The notes under the pieces are model-generated. The model was given only the letters and a program-made list of their open reading frames with translations. It had not been told where the DNA came from and ran no database searches. Of a DNA stretch of 64,000 nucleotides, positions 35,341-47,846 are shown piece by piece. Location of the stretch: assembly GCF_964204645.1 (NCBI RefSeq), contig NC_134028.1, forward strand, positions 6,050,501 to 6,114,500, written 5' to 3'. The stretch is from Tubulanus polymorphus. Taxonomy: Eukaryota; Nemertea; Palaeonemertea; Tubulaniformes; Tubulanidae. The position numbers and the translations under genes are program-made. Positions within the stretch are counted from its first letter, which is position 1, and each line of letters opens with the position of its first letter.

Positions 35341-35465
35341 CTATATCCGTGTTGACGCGATGAGGAGAGAATCCCACAATGATAATAAAAAGTCCGAAAA
35401 TGAAACTTCGAGATAGTAGTTTATTTCAACGTTTCGACTATATCCTAATAGTCATCTTCAGTTAT
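35341..35465 (-). repeat. Dispersed stem-GAAACGT repeat inserted in the 58-bp satellite
   Basis: Minus strand: CTGAAGATGACTATTAGGAT-ATAGTC-GAAACGTTGAAATAAACTAC, ending near TATCATTGTGGGATTCTCTC. The stem GACTAT/ATAGTC is perfect. It interrupts the satellite cleanly, so it entered after the array formed. Confidence 0.65.
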
Positions 35466-35763
35466 AATGCAGATATCCAAAACCTTGTAATGTAGATATC
35501 CAAAATCTTGATGTACCGGCATAAAATAGGCAGAAAAAAGTTAATCTTGTAATATAGATATCCAAAATCTCGATGTAATAAATTAGGCAGAAAAAAGTTT
35601 ACCTTGTAATATAGATATCCAAAATCTTGATGTACCGGTATTAAAATAGGCAGAAAAAAAGTTAATCTTGTAATATAGATATCCAAAATCTCGATGTAAT
35701 AAATTAGGCAGAAAAAAGTTAACCTTATAATATAGATACGGTATATCCAGATGTATAAACAAC

Positions 35764-36085
35764 TAATCAGGAGCAACTGAGACAAAAGTGTATATTATGT
35801 TCAGTTATTCAGGAGCAGCAGAGACAATGCGTATCTTATAAACACTTATTCAGGAGCAGCAGAGACAATGCGTATCTTATAAACACTTATTCAGGAGCAG
35901 CAGAGACAATGCGTATCTTATAAACACTTATTCAGGAGCAGCAGAGACAATGTGTATCTTATAAACACTTATTCAGGAGCAGCAGAGACAATGCGTATCT
36001 TATAAACACTTATTCAGGAGCAGCAGAGGCAATGCGTATCTTATAAACACTTATTCAGCAGCAGCAGAGACAATAGAATATGTAA
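35764..36085 (+). repeat. 41-bp minisatellite, about 7 good units plus one diverged
   Basis: Unit TTATTCAGGAGCAGCAGAGA-CAATGCGTATCTTATAAACAC, repeated head to tail with few changes (for example TGTGTATC in the fourth and GAGGC in the sixth). It lies within the 58-bp satellite. Decayed units recur at 38255-38465, and GCAGAGACAATAGAATCGGG occurs alone near 41945. Confidence 0.92.
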
Positions 36086-36942
36086 AGTATTGTATGTAAT
36101 ATAGATATCCAAAATCTCGATGTAATAAATTAGGCAGAAAAAAGTTAACCTTGTTATATAGATATCCAAAATCTTAATGTAATAAAATGAGGCAGAAAAA
36201 AAATTAACCTTGTAATATAGATAACCAAAATCTCAATGTAATAAATTAGGCAGAAAAAAAGTTTAGCTTGTAATATAGATATCCAAAATCTCGATGTCAT
36301 AAATTAGGCAGAAAAAAAGTTAATCTTGTAATAAAGATATCCGAAATCTTAATGTATTAAATTAGGCTGAAAAAAAGTTAATCTTGTAATATAGATATCC
36401 AAAATCTCGATGTAATAAATTAGGAAGAAAAAAAGTTTATCTTTAAATTTAGATTTCCAAAATCTCGATGTAATAAATTAGGCAGAAAAAAAGTTAATCT
36501 TGTAATATAGATATCCAGAATCTAAATGTATTAAATTCGGCAGAAAAAAAGTTAATCCTGTAATATGGATATCCAAAATCTTAATGTATTAAATTAGGCA
36601 GAAAAAAAAGTTAATCTTGTATTATAGATATCCAAAATCTTAATGTATTAAATTATTAAATTAGGCAGAATTAGATCACCGATCACACAACTATATCTGT
36701 ACTTCGATTTCCGATTTTGAAAAAACTTAGACAAAATTATCTACAACCTTGTAAACTTTCGGACTATTTACACGAAAAAAAAACAACAAAAATTATGTAA
36801 AATTAGACAACCAACTTAGGAGACCCTCGCCGATAATGAACCCAGAAATCACAAAAGGTAACTTAATATATATGGAATTATTGCAATAAATTCTAAATGA
36901 AATATTTTGTCATTACCAGGATGTCTTCTTTTAATCATTGCA

Positions 36943-37790
36943 GCTAAATTTCAACTATAAGAAACACCCAGCTTGAGATCAACTACTCGTCCAAAATCTA
37001 GAAACTGGAACAGCAAACAGGAGGCCAACTAGAATCAAACTTATCAACCAACAAACTTGAGATGATCCACGCTGATAACGAACGAAGCAATCATTAAAAG
37101 GTAACTTGATATACGTGGAATTATTTTGATGAATTCTAAATGAAATATTTTTTCATTACAGGATATCTTCTTTTAATCATTGCAGCTAAATATCAACTAT
37201 AAGAAAAAACCCAGCTCGAGATCAACTACTCGTCCAAAATCGACCAACTGGAACAGTGCACAGATGAGGTCAAATAGGATCCAACTCATTAACTACCCAA
37301 TTAATAAGATAATCGCCGATTATGAAACCAGCAATCATAAAAGGTAACTCGATATATGTGGAATTATGTCGCTAGATTCTAAATGAAATATTTTGTCATT
37401 ACAGGATATCTTTGTTTGCTCATTTCAGCTAAATCCTATCTATATGAAACTGCCCAGCTTTAAATCAATGACTCATCAAATATCTACAGATAAGCTCCGC
37501 CCACTTAACAATCCAAGCTTGAATCAAATGCATCAACCAATTGTTCTAACCGATACTGATCCCAGCAAACTTGAAATGTAAGTTGATTTTTTATGGAAAT
37601 TATTATGATAAATTCTAAATGAAATATTTTGTCATTACAGGATATCTTCTTTTAATCATTGCAGCTGAATTTCAACTATAAGAAAAAGCCCAGCTTGAGA
37701 TCAAATACTCGTCCAAAATCTACAAACTGGAACGGTGCACAGAAAAGGCCAGAACTGAACCCAACAATCTTTAAAGGTAAGTTGATATAC
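36943..37790 (+). repeat. About 240-bp tandem array of exon-plus-intron units (4 copies)
   Basis: Units start at 36943, 37186, 37428 and 37665 (spacing 243, 242, 237). Each has a CTAAAT/CTGAAT start, an exon-like body, a GTAAC or GTAAG donor-like end, and a short spacer with TTCTAAATGAAATATTTT and CATTACAGGATATC before ATTGCAG. The repeated unit therefore copies a whole exon with its intron. Confidence 0.8.
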
Positions 37791-38254
37791 ATGAAATTAC
37801 CTGTATATAGAAATTTCAGTCCTCATATGAATATCATTTAATAATTGACTATCATCAAAAATCTATTTACCGGTCCATATGGCTGAACTTTCATCTTCAC
37901 TAGTCTTAAACAGTGATGAACTAGTCCTACTACTGCAATTAATTATTGGGGTTTGAATCAGCAATTGACGTCAATGAATCTTACTTTGTGAAAAACACGG
38001 TGGCTTGTAATTTGAAATGACATGTAAATTATGATAAATCTGTCTGAAATGTTTTGCTTTCTTCATTTTGTTTCAGCCAAACTAAATTTCGGAAAAATTG
38101 GCCTGAAGAAGATACTCACAAGTAGATGAATACTGATCGACCCATTCGCTGATGAAAACTGCAGAAGCCCAGATGAAAAGTTGAGGAGCCAGCAACGGAT
38201 TAATCACTCAACGATGGATTCTTCTACAAACGGTGGCTGATTTTTATAAAATAT

Positions 38255-38465
38255 TTTATCAGGAGCTGCAGAGACTATAGTGAATCTTATAAACACTAAT
38301 TCGAGCGACAAAGCTAATGGATTAGGCCTATCTCATAAACACTGATTCAGGATGAACACTGTTTTAAAAGCAGCAAAGACAATAGTGTATCTTATTAGGA
38401 GCAGCATAGATAATAGTGCATCTTATAAACACCGAGATCCAGGAGCAACAAAGACAATAGCGGAC
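38255..38465 (+). repeat. Decayed units of the 41-bp minisatellite
   Basis: AGGAGCTGCAGAGACTATAG, AAAGCAGCAAAGACAATAG, AGGAGCAGCATAGATAATAG and AGGAGCAACAAAGACAATAG occur with TCTTATAAACAC spacers. They match the array at 35764-36085 but with many substitutions. Confidence 0.7.
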
Positions 38466-38779
38466 TTCTGTAGTAAAGTATTGATTTTTTTTACTTAACA
38501 CCTTTTTCAAACCAGTCTGATAGATGATATAGTGTTTTCGAGGAAACTATTTCATAATGTTTATGCAATGTGAGAGTCTAATAAAAGCTAAGCTCCATTA
38601 GCCTAATGCACGATTTTGGTCTTCGATCCTTGGTCGATAGATAAGTCAAGTTAAGTTAGTCACTAGGGGTAAATGGTCGTGTTGAGTGCTAGTTTGGACT
38701 CGTAGGTCTGTTGAGTTAACTCCTAAACTGAGATATAGTTTCAAGATGAATTGTGAGTTTAATCTTCCAACTTACCATA

Positions 38780-38820
38780 GTTAAACCATGGACTCTTCGT
38801 TTTAGAGTCCATGGTTAAAC
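38780..38820. repeat. Hairpin with CCATGGACTC/GAGTCCATGG arms
   Basis: GTTAAACCATGGACTC pairs with GAGTCCATGGTTAAAC across the loop TTCGTTTTA, with one mismatch. It shares arms and the TTTTAGAGTCCATG segment with the hairpin at 7075-7122, 31 kb away. Confidence 0.75.
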
Positions 38821-41089
38821 ATAGTCAACTGTGGCTATTTGTCGGTGTATCACATAGTTAGGAGACATAGAACATAACGTTAGACCAGTGGTGATGTACA
38901 AATATTAACTATTTGCTGAATTGATTTCACATTGACCTTTAAGCCTCCATCAATCTGTTCGATGATCATAGCTATGTATTTGAAAACTAAAGCTTTTCTG
39001 AAAGGAGACCATTATTTACATTTGAGAGGTAAAGCTAGGAATAACGAGGCATAAAGTTATAGCAAGGACTAATTTTTAATGTTTTAACATTGTTTATAGC
39101 TGTTTGAACTTCTTCTATTGTAATGGGTAAATCCATATCACAAGATAGCTCTCGTGAATTATCACTTAGCTTCAAATCGGGTTTATAATGATTTTTAAGG
39201 AGTGGCAGTGAATCGGTAGTGCTTTTTCAAAATGGGCCCAGAACTTTACAGTGAAAAAATGCCTGCAGTTGTAAATAGAGGAGTATAAATAGTACATTAT
39301 ACAAACTACAAGTACATAAATTAATTCTAAAAAATAAAAAAAAACTAATAAATGATAAATAGAATAAACAACAATACAAACAAACAACAAATTAATATTC
39401 TATTTACATGAAAAGGCATTTTTTCAAATATTTACCAACAAGGTTCTTCATTTATCGAACAACCTTCCCTAAGTATAGCGAAAACCCCAGATCTTTTCTG
39501 TTGTTATTCAAAGCATTGTATCAACTCAGTTATTGTAATGAACAAAACAAATAACCATAAACCTTAACTAAATCGAAAGCACGTAAAAAAATAACTGATA
39601 TGATAGAATGCTTTGAATAACTGTGATGAAAGATCGACCGTCCTTTAACTAGCCACGCTCAATCACTGCTGTGACTGTTTATTGTTATACTGGGATAGAC
39701 TTACTGTCTAAAATCTGGTAAACACTTTTTACCTTTTTAAAAGAATGTTAAACAGCTATAAACTAAGTTATTGGTGTTATTGATTAGTTACCGATTGTAT
39801 GATTACGTTGATCTTTTCAAAGCTGGAAGAAAAACTTCAGAATACTTAGTTTGTAATGTCAAGGTGTTAGGTAATCTTTAAGTCGGGGCAAAGTTGGCAA
39901 AATTCTAGTTTTCTAGTGAAAGTAATGTTAATGAAAATGAAATTAACACTGATTAATTGATACTAAGATTTCCAGAGCGAATCCGAGTTTCTCATCTCTA
40001 GTTTAAATGCTTTTATGTCGGAGACTGTTATTGTCACACAATTTGCATGTTTGTAAATTAGGAACTTGCATGATAATTCCTCGATTAAGATATTAGTGTT
40101 GTGTGAATAAAATGATGTACATTTTCATCATTCATGTTGAAACATTTCAGTGTTAGGTTTTATAGCAACAATTTCACTTTGGTGCTTTTCAGTGGTTCAT
40201 GAAATACTGATTTAATTAAGGGCCTGTCGAAAATAGCAGCAGTTTCTTGATAACTTTAGAATGCAATGCTAATTGGTTAATTGTCCTAGCTTTGTTTTGA
40301 TTATCGGTTTAACTGCGTCTGTGTGGGGCCTGTAATATCTGGACTCGAAGAATTTCTGATCTTTATATAGAGTTGTATTTATATCCACTATCAAGTTGAA
40401 TAATATAATTAAGAAGTTACTGTACGAAGCTTTGTCACTTTAACCATATTTGTTTGAAGATACTCGATTTATCTTGAATTGTCACGAAGAAAAACCTTTA
40501 TAATATTTTGCCTGGTTTGATCTAAGGAATAAATGCCACTTGACCTTAGGGCAAGCATATATGTAGTATCACTTGACCCTCAAAAATCAACTTGTCCTAC
40601 ATGAGCAGTGCGATTGTGACACATTCATCCCTTACATAGAGTGGGCGACTTTTTCGCTGTGGTGCTTTTCGATCAGTGGTTCATAAAATACTATTTTTAT
40701 TAAGGTCCTTATGGAAAATAGAGGAGCAGTCTCCTGATAAATGAGGATATATGAAGTGTTAATTAGTAGATTGTGCCAGCTGCTGTATTCAAATTGACAG
40801 GTGAACAATTTTATCTTGTTGATTGCATATAAGAGGATACCTCAAAAATACTTTGTATTAAATGTAACATGTGAGAAGATAACCAATTTGATCATGTCTG
40901 AGCAAAGGTGGCAAAACTCTAGTTATCTTGTAAAATAAAATTGATGACAATTAAATCAAAGACTGTCATAAGCTTTCCAGTTTGAGTTTGTGTTTTTATC
41001 TCTTGTTTAAATGTTTTTATATTTTATATTGGAGACTTTTTTTCTAAATACAGTATTTGGCCAGGGTTATCTCTTGTTTTAGTGCGGGG

Positions 41090-41190
41090 GCCATGGACAA
41101 TTGAGTCCATGGTTGGGCCATAGAGTTTTTTGTTTTAGAGTCTATGTTTGGACCATGGGCGTATAAACTCTTGTTTATAGTTTATACGCC
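41090..41190. repeat. Cluster of palindromes, including GGCGTATAAACT inverted repeat
   Basis: CCATGGAC-AATTG-AGTCCATGG, then TTTTAGAGTCTATG, then a perfect 12-bp inverted repeat GGCGTATAAACT/AGTTTATACGCC (41158-41190) with a 9-base loop. The first parts repeat the CATGGACTC hairpin family seen at 7075 and 38780. Confidence 0.65.
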
Positions 41191-42049
41191 TATGGTGGTT
41201 GAGCTAGTTATTTTTGAAATTCCATGTGTTTGAGGAGCTTACATTATAATTCCTCGAGCACTCCTGGCATTTTGTATAATTGTTGTATGAGAATAAATAT
41301 AATTGATTTTAAAATTTGTTAAGTTTAATATAGCAACTCCTGGATAAAGGCCTAAATCGATTTAAAAAACTGAATTAGTGTAGAAATTAAATCGATTGAT
41401 AAATTAATTTTAGTGGAAAAAAGATAATCTGTTGATCCAGTGTTAATAAGCAGTTTTTATACTACCTACAACTCTGATACGAGCCCCGGTGTTTTATTCT
41501 TGCAATGCACTTCCTTTTTCAACCCATAAATAATCCCACCAACTGGTCCGCTGGCAAACTTTCACACGTTCGGAAGACATGATTATGTGATTATATGACT
41601 CAATGGCAAAGCCAATACGACTTAGCACATTACACCGGGCCCGTTGACAGTTGTTGATGGAAGAGGACGGAGAAAGCAGTGTGATAGTGACATTAACCAA
41701 AATCTAGTAGAGATCGTGTTGATGATTTCTCTAGATAATAATTGATTATGTGGCCAGAGATGGTAGATAAGTTGAATTCGAAAGTTTTACAAATAAGAGC
41801 TGATTCTACTATGTGTCTTATGGACGTCTTTACTCCACCCGGACTTTGGGTCATTTATAACTAGCCACGGTTCAAAGGAAAGCGGCTGATGTGTGATGGA
41901 ACCTTAGGTCTGGAGTTCTTGACAAGTTGAATGACAGAAAACAACAGCAGAGACAATAGAATCGGGAACCTAACGCTGACTGGGTAGGTCAGGCCCTTCA
42001 GAAAACTATCACACACTGGCCTATAATATATCTAAAATAACTCCGGGAC

Positions 42050-42165
42050 TGAAACGTGTAATTCGTAAAACGTAAGTCGTAACGTATTGAAGGAAATGTA
42101 AGTCGTAATTCGTAAAACGTAACTCGTTATTCGTAAGTCATATGGCCATGAGGAATTGCATAGGA
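42050..42165 (-). repeat. ACGACTTACG/ACGAATAACG dispersed repeat, copy 2 (inverted)
   Basis: In plus orientation AATTCGTAAAACGTAAGTCG occurs twice, followed by GTTATTCGTAAGTCATATGG and CCATGAGGAATTGC. The reverse complement matches 28525-28645. The two copies face each other across 13.4 kb of repeat-rich DNA. Confidence 0.6.
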
Positions 42166-42695
42166 AAATCCTATCCACCAATAATATTCAGCGTCAGCCT
42201 AACCAAATCCAATGACTAACACCATCAAAATTAGAACAAGGGGTCCAGGGAAATTCCCACAATAGTTCGTTGTATCCAATATGAAATTAGTTAAATTGTC
42301 GTACTTGGGACAAAACTATATTTGCTATATCCGATGAATCGTTGTATCAGAGTTCGTTATAACGAGGTTCCACTGTAGTATCCAAGAGGTTGGACTTCTG
42401 GTAACCTTAGTGTCTGATGTACCACAGTTGGTTACACTAGGATCGTGAACGACGGAGATCTCTGTGGAGGCAATCACTGCCAGGAATGGGTGAATTCTTG
42501 GGGTATTTCGGAAACACACTCGACACTACCCTGAATGATCAGTGTGCAGACTAACGAAATTTGAACGCAGTCCGCTAAACATAAACTCAAAAATCTCTTC
42601 CATTTGTGCTCCAAAGAAAAATAAGAGCACTGAAAATCATTTTATCTAGAAATGTTATTCAATTTTCTATACATTCAAATATACAAGTTCACTCG

Positions 42696-45600
42696 TCAAT
42701 TGTCGTCGAAGTAAATATGTTTTTTCTTATTTACGTCTGTGACTATTGATTCTGCCTTCTTTAATACCTGAAAAAAACAACTGATGAGTTTAATATCACA
42801 GCTGGTAAAATCTATTAACTTGGAGGCTTTGTGATTATTTCAAGCTGAAATACTATTCTAGCATCGGGGTAACCTGTGAGATTGTCTGATACTCGACTAG
42901 GAGCTGAAATACCTACTTTTTGAGACCCGCGTTTTTTCTGTTTCGTTTTGCTGCTCAGTTTTTGTTTTCGATCGACCTCGATTCTCTCCCAATATTGCTT
43001 TTCTTCTTCACCTGAAACCCATATGAGACAATGTTCAATGAACCAAAACTCTTCAGAATTTACTTTCAGCAATTTACTTTTTCTTAATTTCAGCATGGTT
43101 TCATAGACTGGTATTATCTTTAACCTGGGCCTGGTTTTATGGACAAGAATCAACATTAACCCAGGTGTTAACTCAATTGAAAATCAATTGAGTAAGCCCC
43201 TGAGTTCAAGTTATAAAACCAGCCTCTGGGGGTTAACTCATTATATTTTCAATTTTGAGTCAACCCCAGGGTTAAAGATGAAAACAGTCTATAAAACCGG
43301 ACCTCAAGAAGTATCAGTTACCCTGTAAAAGTTGAAGCTCTATTCCTGCCACGTTAGCGTCCAAAACAGCCTTAGCGCCCTCGACATTCAAACATCTGAT
43401 GTAACCATCTACAGCCTCATCTTTCAAATCAATATAAGCTATGCCATCGGCGGGAATCTTCTCCTGAAAAGTTTTTCAAACATTCAACTTGGTGCCGATT
43501 GTTGAAAAATTATTAAGCCTGCCCCAACCTCGTTAGTTACCTTATCATTGGTGGTAAGCTTTTAAAATCAGATGGACTTATACATGCACCAACTTAATGA
43601 AAATATCCGATTGTGAAACTAAACCACGGACAGGTTACTGACTAACCCCAACCTAATCGGGGAAAACAGCCCCGCTGTATGAGCTATTCTACATGTATTT
43701 CATCATCACTATAGCTTATGCCATTCTCTCCCGTCAGTCATATGAACCTGCCTGCCGAGGGATCACTTTATATGAGTTCATAAATCAATTCGATGTGAAA
43801 TAGCATTCTTACTTTAAGTAGTTTTCGATTCGTTGGCTCGGTTGATTTCAGGTGAATTATTACGCCGGGTACGAATTCTAATTTCTTTCGACTCGCAATC
43901 GCTTCTTCTTCCATCAATTTCTGTTTTTCTTCCTCTGAAATCGTTTTCAAAAAGGAATCACGAGGCAGGAAAACGTAAATTCATCGAGTCTGGTCATTAT
44001 CCTCCGACAAAATAGCAACGTTTCAGCTATTTCTGGAATTGACTCAGGAAATAACCTTTGTTCTTTACCTTTCTGTCTTTCACGATTCGTATGTTCCTTT
44101 ATTGCCTCTTTCAATTCAGACATGCTTCTCTTTTGCAAATTAAGGTATTCGTTTCGCAATGACAGCCAACTTTTTCTGAAAAAATTCGATACCGTTATAA
44201 GCCTAGAAACGAAACAGCTAATACATGAGTTCCTACTTCTTATAAAAGTTATAGCTGTTAAAAAGACCCTAGTCTTAGTCATACTTTGTTAGAACTCTCA
44301 AACGTGGCAAATCTTTATTTTTCTTCTCGCCATTTTTCTTCTTATTTTTACGTGTTTTGTTTTTCTTCTTTCGCGGCTTTTCCTCATCAGTCTTCGCCTC
44401 CTGGTCGTGTGCGGGATCTAATTTCGGTTTTTTCGCGGGAGTCTCCGACGATTCCGAATCATCGCTATTCGAATCGTCGTCGTCCGAAGAGCCGAGTATG
44501 AATTTGACAGGTTTCGACTCGGACACGACGACGTTTGAACCATTATTTTCGCTGACGGTTCTTCGCCTCTTTTGCGGTTTCGTCGATTCTCGGTCGGTCT
44601 CCGATAAACTATGCGTTCGTTTCCGACTCTGAAGGATTTCAACTGCAAAACGAACATTGAAGATTTTTAAGTGTCAATAAATCCCCGTAACGAGTATCTT
44701 TACTTTATCCCCGACTATTCCCTGACATGCACGTTGTTTTCAATGAGTTGATCTGCTAAGAATCCAATCAATTAACACAGTCAAATACATAAGACATAGA
44801 CGGAAACTGTTTGATTATACGCACGATCTAGCAATCTCGAATTTCACTGGCTTTCCCCTAATTTTTAGCTTTTTTTCAAACAAAATTCCATGATTTTTTT
44901 CAAAGAAGATAAATTTCCCTCACTTTTCTCTGATTTAGAGGTAAAGTAGCCACTCAACTGTTTATTATAACTATATACCTTTAGAGGTCTCGATTTCATG
45001 CTGTTTCTTCTCCAGTTGAATTGTCTGTTTGCTCGTTTTCGGGAATTTTCCCGCGTGTTGAGGCGCATCGGACGGGGGATTGTTCATCATCTGTCGTAGG
45101 AAAAACCAAAAAATAACCGGTAATCGCGAAATTGAATTACCTTTTCCGAAAAACTGGTATTCTCAACATTCTTACCTTAATCGCTTCCGCGGCCTGATCT
45201 TTCGTTCGAAATTCAACGAACCCGAAACCTTTAAAGTCACCTGTACTTTTATATCGGGGTAGACTGACGTACAGAACGTCGCCGCAAACGCTGAACACTT
45301 TTTTCACCCAGTCGTGATCAACGTGAGATGGCAAACATTCCTACGTAAAACAAGATCAGAAGTATTGAGAAAATCTATCAGACTGAAAGTATTCCGATAT
45401 AAACCCACATTACATGCAAAATATTATGCAGGATGGCCACTTTTATCTGGTTGCTTTTTCCCTGACAATTCCAACATGCGCGTTGTTTCCCCGATTTGAC
45501 CTGCTCAGAATCTAATCAATTAACAACAGTCAAATGTAAGACATAGACAGGAACTATTTGAACTATCAAATTATCATTTCATTCTATGACTAGAAATTTC

Positions 45601-46620
45601 GCTGATCTTAAGCACTTTTTACAAATTTCCTTCACTTTTTTTTTTACAAGGGAATTTTATTCCCTGACTTTTCCCTGATTTCCAGGCAAGTCGCCATCCT
45701 GTTAATGTCTACTTACAATATAAACAGTACGTTCATCAACATCGCACAAAACTTTAACCGTAGATTTCCTTCGAACCATTGTCTTGTCTTCGTTCAACTT
45801 GAAAACATAGTAATGTCAGCAACATTTGTTCAGAAAAATTCATGATCAATGAAGAAATCAATTTTATTTTTGACGAAGGGCAATAACGACAGCCTACCTC
45901 TAACATGCTAGAAAATGATAACGCTTTGATGATGACTTTCATATCTGTGCTTAGAGTTCGGAGTTTGTTGAACTTCTTGAAAATGTCAAGATCCACATCT
46001 ATGAGAAAAAAAAGCACAAAGAAAGAAAGATTATCTCGAGGAGTATGATTCTTGGGTTATAAAATCTTGAAAATTTTGTAAGGGGCCTGTATAAGAAGTT
46101 TGGGGGTGAAGAGCAGCTTAGATCATCCAATATTCCATAAATAGTACCTGGTGGGACATTGGAATCTGAACTACAGTTCTCCACCCCCAAACTTCAACTA
46201 CAAGTCCTGTCAGCGCGAAAATAAAAAAAGTCAGTAGGCCCTACTTGAAGCCGAAGGGGGTACTTGGCGGTTGGAGGCCTATTATTTGGCCAATAATTGG
46301 GTTTTACTTACATCCCGCAGAATTTTCATGCACTAATTTTCCGAGAAATCGGTCTTTGCTGATGTTTGCATCACTGAAATAGAATTCCATCTGAAAAAAA
46401 GCAAATACAATTGATTGGATCGAAATTAAGATTGGAGTGATTGGACCAGTCCAATGCCGGCAATGAATCATGATTGGTGACCAGAAAATGATTGACAAAT
46501 ATGGCGAAAATAATCGCAAAAAAAGTTTTTCTTCACCTGATCCTTAATCTGTGAGTAAAGCTTCTTCATTCTTTTCTTGTACTTCTTTTTATCACCGTCT
46601 TTTTTTTCATGAACTTCCAT
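42696..46620 (-). CDS. LARP7: La-related protein 7, 7SK RNA-binding protein
   Basis: Exons (minus): 46620-46537, 46390-46312, 45998-45898, 45797-45717, 45340-45176, 45090-44979, 44642-44285, 44175-44069, 43934-43813, 43463-43322, 43011-42917, 42767-42696; 1518 bp, 505 aa, consistent phases. La motif (about 15-95): [52 protein letters not shown]1 (about 110-190): [51 protein letters not shown]. An acidic/basic linker of about 120 residues follows. The C-terminal xRRM (about 380-470) has [32 protein letters not shown] and [17 protein letters not shown]. It binds and protects the 7SK RNA 3' end and helps hold P-TEFb inactive; it also has a role in U6 modification in vertebrates. A paralogous La protein is excluded by the xRRM and the LPRLRVLTK...WLSLRNEYL segment. 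No other gene overlaps it. Confidence 0.95.
43126..43306. mobile_element. Small inverted-repeat element in a LARP7 intron
   Basis: GGCCTGGTTTTATGGAC at the left end is matched by GTCTATAAAACCGGACC at the right end (three mismatches), with inner AACCCAGG/CCAGGGTTAA also facing each other. About 180 bp, no coding content; a MITE-like element in the intron between LARP7 exons 10 and 11. Confidence 0.6.
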
Positions 46621-46942
46621 TCTGATGCGAATCAGGGCCCACTTTCTAATATTTTCAAAAAAGGAAGTCCTGAAAAATCTCCACACAACCTTCGTGACTT
46701 TGTGGCTCGCGCCGATACGCAATGTTTGGATTACGAACATTTTCAACAGGCCGAATCCGCGCCTGCTCGCACAAAAATTCCTCGATCCAGTCATGGCTGG
46801 GCGACAGTTCACATTTTTTTTCTGTAATTTTAGATTTGTAATTCATTATTATACCATTTTGGTTCCTCTCTGTGATGGCCGGCCCAGATCGAACGGCTCC
46901 GATTGCATAGTTCAAATATTATCAAATATTGAATGGAACGAC

Positions 46943-46988
46943 CATAGAACTAGTATAACGGATTAATAATATTCCGTTATAGTTCTAT
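46943..46988. repeat. Hairpin upstream of LARP7
   Basis: CATAGAACTA-GTA-TAACGGA faces TCCGTTATAGTTCTATG around a 10-base loop; apart from a 3-base bulge the arms are perfect. It sits about 320 bp upstream of the LARP7 start codon, so it could lie in the promoter or mark a small element. Confidence 0.6.
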
Positions 46989-46989
46989 G

Positions 46990-47846
46990 ATTACACCAGT
47001 GCCCCGTAACATTCATATTAGAATAAACCGATTATTGTATGATTTTTGGGGGGGAGGGGGGAATAAAGATGATTGATAAACTTGAGGCGTTTCGCGTATG
47101 CGGCCCGACTGGGGCGGGCCCGGCGGTGCGGTAGTGTCTATTTCAACTTTTGACTTCTGAAAGCATTTCAGGCCGGGTGGCCTAGCTCAATCATTTTTTT
47201 GTGGTAGATACCTGAGAACTCTTCAGAAAGGAATGACAGTTGAACTAAACTTTGGTTTTTAATCCATTCTAGCCGCGATCAGTGAGTGACTTGGCCAAAT
47301 TGTCACACCCCACGCAATTTAAAATGACATGATATATTATGGCTGCTGACTAGCTTTATCTCCCGATAGCTGTTTTAGTAGCAATAAAAAGCGATAAAGA
47401 TCATAATAGATCCCCGAAAAGTGGATGTATCAGGATCGTAGCTATATCGGCATGGGAGTTTAGATAACAACTCCGGAAAATATCACCCAATGACTATCGA
47501 ATCTTCAATAGGTTTTACTTATTAACTGTGAATACTGAGATTGATATCAGTCTTCCAGTCAAGTTCATTCGTAGTTAGTAACCCGCCTGTGGTTTAGTTC
47601 CATGATCGGACTATTTTCATAAGCCCATCCGATTAACCACCGATAAGGTAACCTAGTTCATTCGGTGACCCGGCCCGTGTGTTTGTGATTTCATCCATTC
47701 AGTAAAATGAATAAATAACTGGTGACGGCATGTATGTCACAATTCTATATCGTTGTCTATTGCAACTTGTCTGAACGGGTCCGGACCGAAGAGCCACTGC
47801 GAACGTTAAGCCAATTTTAAGTAAATTTCTTGACATTTACACTACA
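46990..47846. other. Intergenic region between LARP7 and the EF-hand gene
   Basis: The two genes are divergent, so both promoters should lie between 46621 and 47846. A G-rich run (GGGGGGGAGGGGGG at about 47048) and a GC-rich patch near 47110-47130 are visible. No coding exon seen. Confidence 0.4.

Larger units (their letters stand above)
35128..36670 (+). repeat. 58-bp satellite, about 19 units in three blocks
   Basis: The unit contains TTGTAATATAGATATCCAAA, ATCTCGATGTAATAAATTAG and GCAGAAAAAAAGTTAAC. Blocks lie at about 35128-35340, 35480-35755 and 36090-36670, separated by a dispersed repeat (35341-35465) and a 41-bp array (35764-36085). A single diverged copy (ATAGATATTCCAAATCTCGA at about 34631) sits in an exon-like unit and could be the source. 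A 107-codon minus frame across it is repeat-driven. Confidence 0.9.
34190..38200 (+). other. Array of exon-like units, unidentified or decayed gene / lncRNA locus
   Basis: At least nine segments begin after a good acceptor (TTTCAG or ATTGCAG) at about 34204, 34374, 34550, 35118, 36943, 37186, 37428, 37665 and 38076. Several begin CTAAA and share internal CCCAGCTTGA. Some finish at donors such as AAAG|GTAACTTGAT or AAAT|GTAAGTTGAT. The units at 37186 and 37665 are open and encode related peptides (for example NYKKKPS...RSTTRPKSTNWN), and the unit at 37428 is open; others carry stops or a 1-bp deletion. Exit phases differ between units, so one continuous coding sequence is unlikely. I recognise no family. 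This may be a rapidly evolving duplicated-exon gene in decay, or a multi-exon non-coding RNA. Confidence 0.4.
38830..42600. other. Gene-poor spacer between the satellite block and LARP7
   Basis: No exon I can support. It contains a palindromic cluster (41090-41190) and the second ACGACTTACG repeat (42050-42165). The short open frames here (39172-39390, 41494-41700, 42325-42519, all minus) have no recognisable domain or splice context. Confidence 0.45.

Noticed and set aside
35380-35465. Canonical hammerhead ribozyme in the stem-GAAACGT repeat
   Set aside because: An extra T separates CTGAAGA from the stem, so the conserved core geometry is not met; retained only as a resemblance.
35462-35785. 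107-codon minus frame with repeated DFGYLYYK
   Set aside because: Translation of the 58-bp satellite; the periodicity is the DNA repeat.
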